34,401 nt of DNA, taken from contig CAIUMM010000062.1 of assembly GCA_903900265.1 (NCBI GenBank), positions 1-34,401 of the forward strand. Reading direction: 5' to 3'. The stretch's first letter is position 1. Each line of letters begins with the position of its first letter. This document shows positions 1 through 6,795 of the stretch, piece after piece. The stretch comes from an uncultured Pseudomonadota bacterium. Lineage in GTDB: Bacteria; Myxococcota_A; UBA796; SXON01. The notes beneath the pieces were generated by a model. The model made no database searches. It had not been told where the DNA came from and saw only the letters and a list, made by a program, of their open reading frames with translations. Both the position numbers and the translations under genes were made by a program.

Positions 1-510
1 ATTCAACTTGGGTTTCCCATCGCTGTTTTGGCCCACCAACCTCCGACTGTGCACGGATTTCTTGCCCGCGTGCGCTGGCTCGCTGAGCGAGGCTTGGGGG
101 TGCGCCTTCAACTCAACGTGCACCAGCTGACGCCAGGACGACGCGTCGTTCAAGCCGTACAGTCCGCTCGCGACACGGCGATGGGGGGCTTCCGTAGGTG
201 GGACCTGGATCGGGATCGTGTGCTCCACGCCGAGCGACTGCTCTGTGGCGTGATTTTTCAGATGACGCTCACTCCAGATCGGCCGTTGCGTGCCGCGGAG
301 CGCACCTTGTTGTCCCAAGCGCTCGCCGACACCTTTACGCGCGATGCGGTGCTCGGCGGGCGCGCTGCACCTGCGTTGGCGGAAGAGGCGCTCGCGGAGG
401 CAATTATCGGCGAGTTTGCTTCGGCGTGCCCCGCAACGGCCCGGACCGAAGACGAAGCGGACGTCGCCGACTTGGAAGCCGTACAGCGGCGGATCGCATC
501 CCGGAGATAG
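1..510 (+). CDS. Hypothetical protein, 5' end cut by window edge
   Basis: The reading frame is open from base 1 to the stop at 508-510, so the gene probably begins upstream of the window. The first in-frame start codon inside the window is a TTG at 28, with no clear ribosome-binding site. The visible ~160 residues are soluble, rich in Ala, Arg and Leu, and look mainly helical. No signal peptide, membrane segment or family motif was recognised. It converges on the gene at 534-1016, with 23 bp between the stops. The only support for it is an open frame whose composition suits high-GC coding sequence. Function is unknown. Confidence 0.55.
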   Translation: MQLGFPIAVLAHQPPTVHGFLARVRWLAERGLGVRLQLNVHQLTPGRRVVQAVQSARDTAMGGFRRWDLDRDRVLHAERLLCGVIFQMTLTPDRPLRAAERTLLSQALADTFTRDAVLGGRAAPALAEEALAEAIIGEFASACPATARTEDEADVADLEAVQRRIASRR

Positions 511-533
511 ACGTTCGCGGTGGCGCTCCCGCT

Positions 534-1016
534 TTAGGCACGGCCTCCGGTCAGCAACCTCAAGGTTGGCTTGACGGAGGGTGAGGGGGCAGGAGGCGCG
601 GGCGGCGAGGGTACTGGCCCGCTGAGATACAAGGGAGGAATCGTCGAGTTTGGGCCACACGCCATCGCAAAGGCGTGCTCCAGAACGACGGTGAGCTCCT
701 CCATCCATTCATCGGGACAGGCGTGCACCAGCTGTTCCATGGCGCCGAAGATCCCACGGTGCGCGGCGTCGTCACGCCAGGCGCTGAACCAATCGAGCCA
801 ATAATAATTGCGTCGTGCCTGAAGGGCTCTGGACGGGTCGGCGTCCTCCGTAGCTTTGGGGCCCAGGGGTACGACCGCGTGCGCCTCGATACTCCCGATC
901 ACGGCGTCCCAAGCCCATGCGAGTTCGGGGTCATCCACGGTGGCGACCCAACCGTTGATCCACTGCATCGCAGGGAAGTAATTGAACGCCTTGGGCGCAG
1001 GGAAGGGTACAGGCAT
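534..1016 (-). CDS. Unknown ~160-aa protein, paralog A of a pair in this window
   Basis: The start is the ATG at 1016 because AGAGGA lies 6 bases upstream (1023-1028); an upstream TTG at 1043 is less likely. The protein is soluble. It has a folded region of about 115 residues, a Pro-rich linker and a short tail reading PTLRLLTGGRA. It is clearly homologous to the protein at 5776-6261. Shared elements, in order, are WV..VD.PEL.WA, an I/V-V/I-G step, W.DWF, DD.AH.GI, ACP, VLE-A-A, then Pro-rich and PxLRLxxGGxA. No known family was recognised. It lies 50 bp downstream of the FAD-protein gene on the same strand and may be co-transcribed with it. Because the tail motif survives in both paralogs while the linker does not, the tail may be a binding or recognition element; that is inference. 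Confidence 0.8.
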   Translation of the reverse strand: MPVPFPAPKAFNYFPAMQWINGWVATVDDPELAWAWDAVIGSIEAHAVVPLGPKATEDADPSRALQARRNYYWLDWFSAWRDDAAHRGIFGAMEQLVHACPDEWMEELTVVLEHAFAMACGPNSTIPPLYLSGPVPSPPAPPAPSPSVKPTLRLLTGGRA

Positions 1017-1066
1017 TTGGGGTCCTCTCGTACCCAGACGCAACCCCGCTCTGAATCCGGACAGCG

Positions 1067-2608
1067 TCAGCGATTCGCACCCTCTCGATGCTGCTCGGCG
1101 TAGGACGCAGCGTTCGCCCCCGCGACGCGTCCACCGTAGTAGCAGGCGTTCATGCTACCAGTAAACCCGTCTCCGCCGCCACCGCCCAAGACCATGCCCA
1201 CCACTTCCCCTGCGGCGTAGAGTCCAGGTACGGGGACATCGGCGGTGTCGAGCACCTCGGCGTCAATGTCGGTCGCGACTCCGCCAAAGTTCTTCGCCAA
1301 CCCCGGCGACAGCCGGACTGCGTACCAGGTCGTACCACTAAGTCGTTGCGCACCGGTCAGGTCCCGACCGAAGGGGTCCGTGCCCCGCACGGCGAGGACC
1401 GAATTCCAGTCGTCTGCGGTTTGGGCGAGGCCGGTTGGATCGATTCCAGCGAACGTAGCCAGCTCCTCTACGGACCCGGCGATGAAGATGTCTTCGGAGA
1501 CCGCGGCTACTTCCTCGAAGCGGAACGACTCGAGCTGGCTGGGAACGGACCAGTTGTAGCCAGGCCTTGAAAACTGGATGGTGCCCGGCACCGGATCGGT
1601 GAAGACCTCGTACACGTCCCCGTCCGGCAAGGAATTGAACAGATCAAAAGACTTTTGATAGCCTTCGTCGATGAACCGTTCCCCGTTCGCGTCCACAAGG
1701 ATCCCTGCCTCAATGCCGATCCCCAACAGCGACTCGCCCTCCGCCATCCAGGGGTCTTGAATGGAGTGAACGTATACGCCGAGGTTGCCGGGCGCGATCG
1801 AACCCGCGTTTACCGCACGCAAAAATGGCAAGCCGCCACCGTTGGACTGCAAATTGGTCTCAAAGACAGGGTGCCGGGCGAGGGTGCCGGGCTTGACCCG
1901 CTCGATCTCGTCGAGGTTGCGCATGAAGCCGCCCGTCGCGATCACCACCGCGCCAGCCTTGGTGGCGCCTTCATTCCCAGTGGCGAGGTCGGTCCATCGC
2001 ACGCCGATGACTGCGCCGTCCTCCATCACCGGGGCCGTCACCTCTACTTCGTTGCGCAGATCGCCGTCGTACGCCTTGAGCAGGGGATGCTCCCCTTCGT
2101 AGTCCCAGCCTGTGGAATGCGTACGTGCGACCTCGCCCGAGTCCCGGTCGACCGCGACGAAGTCAACCGTCATTCCATAGCTCTCTAGCCACTCGAGATT
2201 TTCTGCGCTGTGCTCCAAAAAGTCCATGACTCCTCCGGATTCAGCAGATGCGCCGGTGATGTCTGGCCACTCAGCCGCTGCGATGGCGACTGAATCTTCA
2301 ATCCCGCGCTCCGCTTGCCAGCGCGTCCCTACCGCAAATCCGAGGCCTGCCATGACGATTCCCCATCCGGGCACGTCGTCCCGGTCGAGCAGCAGCACGC
2401 TTGCGCCCGACGCCCTCGCGGTCAGCGCCGCAGCGATGCCTGCTGGGCCAGAGCCTACGACGACTATATCGTAGCTGTCCGTCCACTCCACGGGAACATC
2501 CGATGTGTCGGTGCTATCCACGCTGTCCGTGACGGAGTCTGGATACGAGTCATCGCGTGAATCGGCGGTAGACGTCGTTTGGGTGCAAGCCAGCACGAGC
2601 AGGAACAT
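1067..2608 (-). CDS. FAD-dependent oxidoreductase lipoprotein (FAD_binding_2 / fumarate reductase-like)
   Basis: This is a 513-aa flavoprotein. A short hydrophobic start (MFLLVLAC) gives a lipobox with the lipidated Cys at residue 8. An Asp/Ser/Thr linker to about residue 40 follows, then a Rossmann dinucleotide motif VVVGSGPAG (Gly52, Gly54, Gly57). The C-terminus has the family's second FAD-contact region (GLYAAGEV, then GGGGGDGFTG). The overall pattern matches the fumarate reductase/flavocytochrome c/3-ketosteroid dehydrogenase superfamily, which moves electrons to or from double bonds in small molecules. The substrate cannot be told from sequence. The signal suggests a cell-envelope location. 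AAGGAG at 2620-2625 is 11 bases from the chosen ATG; a TTG at 2617 is an alternative start but sits only 2 bases from the same site. Confidence 0.88.
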   Translation of the reverse strand: MFLLVLACTQTTSTADSRDDSYPDSVTDSVDSTDTSDVPVEWTDSYDIVVVGSGPAGIAAALTARASGASVLLLDRDDVPGWGIVMAGLGFAVGTRWQAERGIEDSVAIAAAEWPDITGASAESGGVMDFLEHSAENLEWLESYGMTVDFVAVDRDSGEVARTHSTGWDYEGEHPLLKAYDGDLRNEVEVTAPVMEDGAVIGVRWTDLATGNEGATKAGAVVIATGGFMRNLDEIERVKPGTLARHPVFETNLQSNGGGLPFLRAVNAGSIAPGNLGVYVHSIQDPWMAEGESLLGIGIEAGILVDANGERFIDEGYQKSFDLFNSLPDGDVYEVFTDPVPGTIQFSRPGYNWSVPSQLESFRFEEVAAVSEDIFIAGSVEELATFAGIDPTGLAQTADDWNSVLAVRGTDPFGRDLTGAQRLSGTTWYAVRLSPGLAKNFGGVATDIDAEVLDTADVPVPGLYAAGEVVGMVLGGGGGDGFTGSMNACYYGGRVAGANAASYAEQHREGANR

Positions 2609-2780
2609 AGGGATCAAGGCTCCTTGAAGGGCAGTGGCACACTGTACCCGATAGACCGCTGCACCGCACCCACGCGGGCTCCCGCCTTGCCACGATGGGA
2701 CGCAGCGTGTAGGATGCCGCCGCGCGGAGGCGAATCTGTCGTTTCTGCTGCGCCCGCCACCGCTTTTTCCTGAGGTTTAC

Positions 2781-3140
2781 ATGGAAGTCAAAGGCACTGT
2801 TCGCGCCCCCGCACTGGTTTGGGGCCTGATCTTCATCCCCCTGATCGGACCCTTTAGCGCGTTGTTCCATCGTTTCACGTGGCTCAGCGAGCTCAAGGCC
2901 TACCTCGGCGACGAGTCCATCAACCCCGTCATGGACATCATCGTCTTCCCGATCGTGTCCTGCGGCCTGTACGGCTTCTACATGCCCTTCAAGATGGGCA
3001 AGCTGATCCAGCGCGCCCAGATCAAGGCCGGTATGGCCGATGCACAGGATCAGGGCCTGATGTTCCTGCTCTTCAGCTTCCTTTGCGGATTCTCGCTGTA
3101 CAAAGAGCAGGAAGAGCTGAACAAGGTTTGGTCTGCTTGA
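2781..3140 (+). CDS. Small membrane protein, DUF4234-like
   Basis: This 119-aa protein has three hydrophobic segments, at about residues 10-30, 50-70 and 90-107. It follows the DUF4234 pattern: a membrane span, a central Gly/Tyr-rich turn (CGLYGFYMP), a basic K/R..Q stretch, and a final hydrophobic segment running into Y..QEELN. A good ribosome-binding site (TGAGG) precedes the ATG. Its stop overlaps the start of the next gene in a TTGA, so the two are likely translationally coupled. Function is unknown. Family assignment is by eye. Confidence 0.75.
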   Translation: MEVKGTVRAPALVWGLIFIPLIGPFSALFHRFTWLSELKAYLGDESINPVMDIIVFPIVSCGLYGFYMPFKMGKLIQRAQIKAGMADAQDQGLMFLLFSFLCGFSLYKEQEELNKVWSA

Positions 3141-3547
3141 ACCGACCGCTCGTGAGCGCCGTGCTTGTCGGGCTTGTGCTCGGCGGGCTGGCGCTTGCGG
3201 GCATTCGAGCCTGCCCATTTTTCGTGTTCACGGGGATCCCGTGTCCGGGATGTGGCATGGTTCGCGCGGTGCTTGCCCTCGTCACCTTTCGGTTTGCGGC
3301 CGCATGGCAGCTACATCCTTTGGTGTACATCGCCGCTCCAGTGGGAGCGGCGGAGGTGCTCTACTTGGCCTTTCCGAAGCTGCCGACGTGGAAATACCCA
3401 CGCGGGGTGGTGATCGCGGCTCTCTGCATCTTCATGTCGGTGTGGGCGGTGCGCTTGGCGACCGGAACGCACCCGGATGTCGGTCAGTTTTCACAGGGCT
3501 TGCTGTCGCGCGGGTGGGTTTCCCTGCGCGCGTGGCTGAACTCGTAG
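3137..3547 (+). CDS. DUF2752 family membrane protein
   Basis: The protein is about 136 aa. It carries the DUF2752 hallmark CPGCGMVRA near residues 34-42, preceded by an ACPFF...GIPC stretch and surrounded by three to four hydrophobic segments. The proposed start is the TTG at 3137, which overlaps the previous gene's TGA; a GTG at 3152 is an alternative. DUF2752 genes often sit beside other small membrane proteins, as here with the DUF4234-like gene. The paired cysteines could bind metal or form a disulfide, but the role is not known. Its stop is 3 bp from the convergent stop of the CARF gene. Confidence 0.8.
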   Translation: MNRPLVSAVLVGLVLGGLALAGIRACPFFVFTGIPCPGCGMVRAVLALVTFRFAAAWQLHPLVYIAAPVGAAEVLYLAFPKLPTWKYPRGVVIAALCIFMSVWAVRLATGTHPDVGQFSQGLLSRGWVSLRAWLNS

Positions 3548-3550
3548 CGT

Positions 3551-4699
3551 TCAAATCAGCGTTTCTATCGCGGGGGGCAGCTGAAGTCGGGACGGGTCGC
3601 ACCGGATCCGCTCCCGCGTGACGCCGCGGTGTGTTTGCTTCTCAGGCAGCACCTCGCCTCGGTGCGGGTGGGCTTTGAGCGCAGTTTTCAAGCGCCGCAG
3701 CAGCCGGCTGCGAATCGGACCCAGCACATCCAGGCGCGCTGCGTCGGATCGCTCAGCGCCGTCCCACGCCTGACTGAGCTCGTTGGGCTCAAGGAACCAC
3801 GCGCGGCGACACACCTCCGCGACCGCGCCGATCAGCGGGGTGTCCATCACATCCAGCCATCCGTCCGCGCTGCGCTGACGCGCTACCGCCAGCGCCGCAA
3901 ACCAGATCGCTTGGTCCCGAGACAGGCGCACGCTCAACGAACCAACCCTCAGCGATACGGCCTTGAGGTCCAAGGCGATCAGCGGCAAGCCGCCATCCCG
4001 TAAGGCGTCTTCGCCCGCTTGTATGGCCGCAGCGTAGCTGCCGAGCGCCGACGCCGGCAGCAGGTGCCGCAAGCGTGGAACGGTGAGCGCCACCAGCGAC
4101 ACGGCTACGTCCGCTGCGCGCAGCGTTGCAGCGTCTGTGCCGCTCGCTGCGTCATCGATGCCCGGAACGGCGGCGATATCGAGGGGGACAAGCTGTTCCG
4201 GAAAGTAGAAGGCGCTGCGCGGGTCCCGGGCGCGCTTTGCGTCCACACGCACGTCGAGTAGCATGTCCTGTGGCCGCGCAAGCAACTGAAACGCCACTAC
4301 CGAGTCTACCGCGAGCGTACGCCGACTTCCGCCGACAAGCGCGAGGACTACAGGCCCCGCGTGGTTGGCTTGTGCGCTTCGGAACACCGTCCACATCGTC
4401 TCCACGAAGGCCTGCGCCGCCGCTGGATCTGCGTCGTCATCCACCAAGTCCCCGTCGGACAGCCGCGCGGGGTGGGCGTGCAGCACGGCGAGCGTAGGGT
4501 CGCCGGTCACCGCACGCAGCTGTTCGAGGGGTTGGTCACCGCCCAAAAGCTCCTCGTTCAGCCAGTGCTGGGCGCGTTGGTGCAGCACGACATGAAGCGC
4601 GGAGGCGCGAAGCCCCCGCTGCCTCAACAACGCCCATATGAGCGTCGTCAGGGTAGCGGGGTTGCCGCCCGGTGCGGCCACGGCGATGCAGTCGATCAA
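3551..4699 (-). CDS. CARF-domain protein of the NE0113 / SSO2081-like (CRISPR ring nuclease) family
   Basis: Residues 1-170 follow the NE0113/SSO2081-like pattern, with the family's spacing. They run from a first strand and glycine loop (IAVAAPGGNPAT, 5-16), through a conserved-looking GGSRRTL (123-129) and ARPQDMLLDVRV (141-152), to FYFPE (164-168). The next segment (VPRLRHLLP, 208-215, then a helix) also fits the family. Residues 245-382 resemble a winged helix: a strand with VRLS then a helix, later SRLLRRLKTAL and a terminal RGVT...R. Relatives bind or cleave cyclic oligoadenylate made by type III CRISPR systems. Here the Ser and Lys important in the Sso2081 ring nuclease appear as Asn13 and Arg126 or Arg127, so it may sense rather than cleave. 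The TTG at 4699 was chosen because it starts just before the first strand; the open frame continues upstream but there overlaps the sigma-like gene. The ribosome-binding site is weak. No cas gene is visible nearby. Confidence 0.75.
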   Translation of the reverse strand: MIDCIAVAAPGGNPATLTTLIWALLRQRGLRASALHVVLHQRAQHWLNEELLGGDQPLEQLRAVTGDPTLAVLHAHPARLSDGDLVDDDADPAAAQAFVETMWTVFRSAQANHAGPVVLALVGGSRRTLAVDSVVAFQLLARPQDMLLDVRVDAKRARDPRSAFYFPEQLVPLDIAAVPGIDDAASGTDAATLRAADVAVSLVALTVPRLRHLLPASALGSYAAAIQAGEDALRDGGLPLIALDLKAVSLRVGSLSVRLSRDQAIWFAALAVARQRSADGWLDVMDTPLIGAVAEVCRRAWFLEPNELSQAWDGAERSDAARLDVLGPIRSRLLRRLKTALKAHPHRGEVLPEKQTHRGVTRERIRCDPSRLQLPPAIETLI

Positions 4700-4734
4700 C
4701 GAACGCTCTGGGAGGGGAGGGTCTAACCGTTCGT

Positions 4735-5565
4735 CTACGCCGCCAGCGCCGCGCGACGAGTCGCCTCTGCATGAACGCGGAACACCGTCTCTGCGCGCTC
4801 TTGCCAGGTGCGCAGCAGGTCCAATGCGCGGTCTGCTTCGGACTTGTGCATCGCCTGCCAATGGTTGGAGTCGGTCTCGTCGGAGGACCGAAGAATCCAC
4901 GCGAGCGCCCTCCGTGCTCGGGCCGGCGCTGGTGCTTGGGGTACGTTGCAAAGCCAGTAATCGAGGCGGTCTGCGGTCTCCTCGGCGGGACGGAGCAACG
5001 CCGCGTCGGCGACGTGTGCGCCGCGCAGGCGCTGCGACACGAGCTCGATCAGCCCCACGTCGTGCTGCGCGCCATAGGCCAGCGCGTGAGCCAGACGGAG
5101 CGCACCGGTGTCGAGCAGGTGTTCGTACACGACGAGGCGCTCGGCGTCTGCGTTGGCCGGCGCCGTCGGATTGGATTCGTACGCCAGCGCGCTCCACTGG
5201 TGTTCATCCCAGAGCACGGTCTTGGGTTCGCGGGATGCCCTGCGACGGGCACGATCGACGAGGCGATCATGCACAATTTTCCGCAGCAGGGGACCGACGT
5301 CCCGGCGTTGCTCGAAGTCCGCCGGCTTCGCCAGTCCCTGATGTTTTGCGGCGTGCGCGATGGTCTGGATCATCCCCTCGTGCACGTGCTCATCGGCGTC
5401 TGAGTCCTGACGGCGCAGCATCCGGGCCTGTTTGCCCAGCGTCACCTCCAGACGGATGAGCGCTCGTACCGGCGGCGCGGCGACGATCTGCATCGCGTGG
5501 CGCTCTCCGCGCCAGTAGCCACGAAAAAGGGAGCAGACTTCTGAGGGCAAGATCGGTTGGGCCAT
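4735..5565 (-). CDS. Sigma-factor region 2-like protein, first gene of the CARF operon
   Basis: This 276-aa soluble protein starts at the ATG at 5565, with GAGGA about 6 bases upstream. Residues 30-115 resemble sigma-70/ECF region 2: DADEHVHEGM (56-65) matches the DAEDLVQE(V/T)F core-binding helix, and LLRKIVHDRLVDRARRRA (93-110) matches the WL..IA.N...D.LRRR helix that contacts the -10 element. The remaining ~160 residues look helical (several Trp and Leu repeats). No convincing region 4 helix-turn-helix was found, so it may be a divergent ECF-like factor or use its C-terminus for something else. The CARF gene follows after 35 bp, so they are probably co-transcribed. Family assignment is by motif reading only. 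Confidence 0.65.
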   Translation of the reverse strand: MAQPILPSEVCSLFRGYWRGERHAMQIVAAPPVRALIRLEVTLGKQARMLRRQDSDADEHVHEGMIQTIAHAAKHQGLAKPADFEQRRDVGPLLRKIVHDRLVDRARRRASREPKTVLWDEHQWSALAYESNPTAPANADAERLVVYEHLLDTGALRLAHALAYGAQHDVGLIELVSQRLRGAHVADAALLRPAEETADRLDYWLCNVPQAPAPARARRALAWILRSSDETDSNHWQAMHKSEADRALDLLRTWQERAETVFRVHAEATRRAALAA

Positions 5566-5616
5566 GGTCGTCCTCGGGGTTGCGACAAGAACGCACCACA
5601 TCGTCGGGCATTCAGG

Positions 5617-5640
5617 TTTTTTGAGAGAATTATCAAAAAA
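5617..5640. repeat. Inverted repeat TTTTTTGA / TCAAAAAA
   Basis: Two perfect 8-bp arms are separated by 8 bp (GAGAATTA). The position in a divergent intergenic region fits an operator. The run of T and A also allows a weak hairpin, but no gene ends here that would need a terminator. Confidence 0.6.
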
Positions 5641-5651
5641 ACTATCGAGCT

Positions 5652-5666
5652 ACAATCTACGATTGT
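5652..5666. repeat. Inverted repeat ACAATC-TAC-GATTGT
   Basis: Two perfect 6-bp arms are separated by 3 bp, 11 bp from the previous palindrome. The size suits a dimeric DNA-binding protein such as a winged-helix regulator. A link to the CARF protein encoded next door is inference. Confidence 0.6.
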
Positions 5667-5775
5667 TGCGCGCGCCCTCACGTGTGCACGAGGGGTCTGG
5701 AATATTTTTAGAGGGTAGCTCGTAGCTGTCGGGATTCGGTCGTGGGGGCCGTATTGGCATCATCAGGAGACGATC

Positions 5776-6261
5776 ATGCGTTCAGCTCGAACCCCCACGT
5801 TCCGCTATGCCAAGGCCACTGCTCACGTAGAGCGATGGGTGCAGGAGGTAGACCACCCCGAGCTCACCTGGGCGTTCGCCGTCGTTGTCGGCACGGTCGT
5901 CTGCTACGCCGACATCTCGATCCCCGACGACGCGACGCAGCGCGTGCGCTCCAAGAAGATCGCCGAGATGTGGGAGGATTGGTTCAACGCCGGCTACGAC
6001 GACGGGTGTGCGCACTACGGCATTCATGGGGTCTACCAGGAGTTTCTGATGGCGTGCCCTTCGGGTGCGGAGGGGGCGCAGATCCTCGTACTCGAACAGG
6101 CGGCCGCGATCGGCCGGGGAGAGGTCCCCACCGCGTCGATGGAGCAGCGCCGCCCCGCGCCCACCCCGCCCGTCATGCCCCCGGAGCCGCCGGCGCAGGG
6201 TGTGCCCAAGCTGCGGCTGATCGACGGTGGCAAAGCACCCGCGCTGCTTGATCTGCGCTGA
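5776..6261 (+). CDS. Unknown 161-aa protein, paralog B
   Basis: It is a homolog of the 534-1016 product, sharing FxY, WVQEVDHPELTWA, W.DWF, DDG.AH.GI, MACP, VLE-A-A and the C-terminal PKLRLIDGGKA. It differs in the loop after the first helix pair and has a further ten or so residues after the tail motif (APALLDLR). AGGAGA lies 5 bases before the ATG. There is no signal peptide or membrane segment. It is transcribed divergently from the sigma-like/CARF operon, with the shared regulatory region between them. The Trp/Asp/His-rich core could be a small enzyme or binding domain, but no catalytic pattern was recognised. Confidence 0.82.
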   Translation: MRSARTPTFRYAKATAHVERWVQEVDHPELTWAFAVVVGTVVCYADISIPDDATQRVRSKKIAEMWEDWFNAGYDDGCAHYGIHGVYQEFLMACPSGAEGAQILVLEQAAAIGRGEVPTASMEQRRPAPTPPVMPPEPPAQGVPKLRLIDGGKAPALLDLR

Positions 6262-6363
6262 CGCTGCCGCGGTCCGTTCGGCGCGCTCGCCCGCGTCGGC
6301 GGTCTGGCCCTTCGGCCTCTCTCTCCACTTTCCCGGACCACCTCAACCTTGATCGGAGCTGCC

Positions 6364-6666
6364 ATGAACGCACACCTGCCTGAATCCCTCCGCCCTCGCA
6401 TCACCCTCCATGCCCACGATCGCCTGCGCACCCGGCGGATCCCGTTGGACGCCATTCAGGCGATCATGGACTTCGGTCAGTGCCGGCTCAAGCGGGGGGC
6501 CGAGGTCTACCTGATCGGGTGGCGGGAGGTCGAAAAGGCCCGCGACGCTGGCTACGACGTGGAGCGGTTTGCCGGCGTCGAGGTGGTGTGTGACCACGAC
6601 AGCCGCGTGTTGACCGTCTACCGCAACGAAAACCCGAAGGCGCTCCGTCTCCGCAAGGCGGCCTGA
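6364..6666 (+). CDS. Small DUF4258-like protein
   Basis: This 100-aa protein starts at the ATG at 6364 (GGAG 6 bases upstream; a TTG at 6349 is a less likely start). The pattern resembles DUF4258: ITLHAHDRLRTRRI near the N-terminus (the 'HA..R...R.I' motif), a helix (PLDAIQAIMDFG), a strand with GAEVYLIG, and a final VEVVCDHDSRVLTVYR strand. DUF4258 proteins are short, have a RelE-like secondary-structure order, and are common in accessory DNA. Toxin activity is not shown by the sequence, and no antitoxin-like gene is adjacent. It lies about 100 bp after paralog B. Confidence 0.7.
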   Translation: MNAHLPESLRPRITLHAHDRLRTRRIPLDAIQAIMDFGQCRLKRGAEVYLIGWREVEKARDAGYDVERFAGVEVVCDHDSRVLTVYRNENPKALRLRKAA

Positions 6667-6724
6667 CGCTTCGACGCGCGGGGTCTCGACGGTCTTGGGC
6701 CTCGCTGCCGCGCTTTTGAAAATC

Positions 6725-6750
6725 TTGTCCCACACCTGTGGGGCGGACAA
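6725..6750. repeat. Compound inverted repeat upstream of the PcfJ-like gene
   Basis: The outer arms are TTGTCC and GGACAA. Inside, CCCACA-CC-TGTGGG (6729-6742) is a perfect 6-2-6 palindrome offset from the outer pair. The element lies 46 bp before the start at 6796. It could be an operator or an RNA hairpin. It is not a good rightward terminator, because the bases after it are A rather than T. Confidence 0.55.
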
Positions 6751-6795
6751 AAAATGGTCTGAGTGAGAGATACTCTGACCAGACAGGGAGCAAGC

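Larger units (their letters stand above)
5566..5775. promoter_or_regulatory. AT-rich divergent promoter region
   Basis: This is the longest gene-free stretch in the window (about 210 bp). It lies between the leftward sigma-like/CARF operon and rightward paralog B. Bases 5611-5720 are much richer in A and T than the surroundings and hold two perfect inverted repeats, listed separately. On the minus strand GATAAT lies just inside the first repeat, with a weak TTGTAG upstream; this could be a promoter for the operon. AGGAGA at 5765-5770 is the ribosome-binding site of the rightward gene. Promoter calls are tentative. Confidence 0.45.

Noticed and set aside
4700..5197. N-terminal extension of the CARF gene to 5197
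   Set aside because: The extra ~166 residues are Arg-rich shadow of the sigma-like gene, which has its own start and ribosome-binding site. The CARF fold begins at the TTG at 4699.
5617..5640. Rho-independent terminator
   Set aside because: The arms are only A/T, with no GC-rich stem, and no gene ends next to it.
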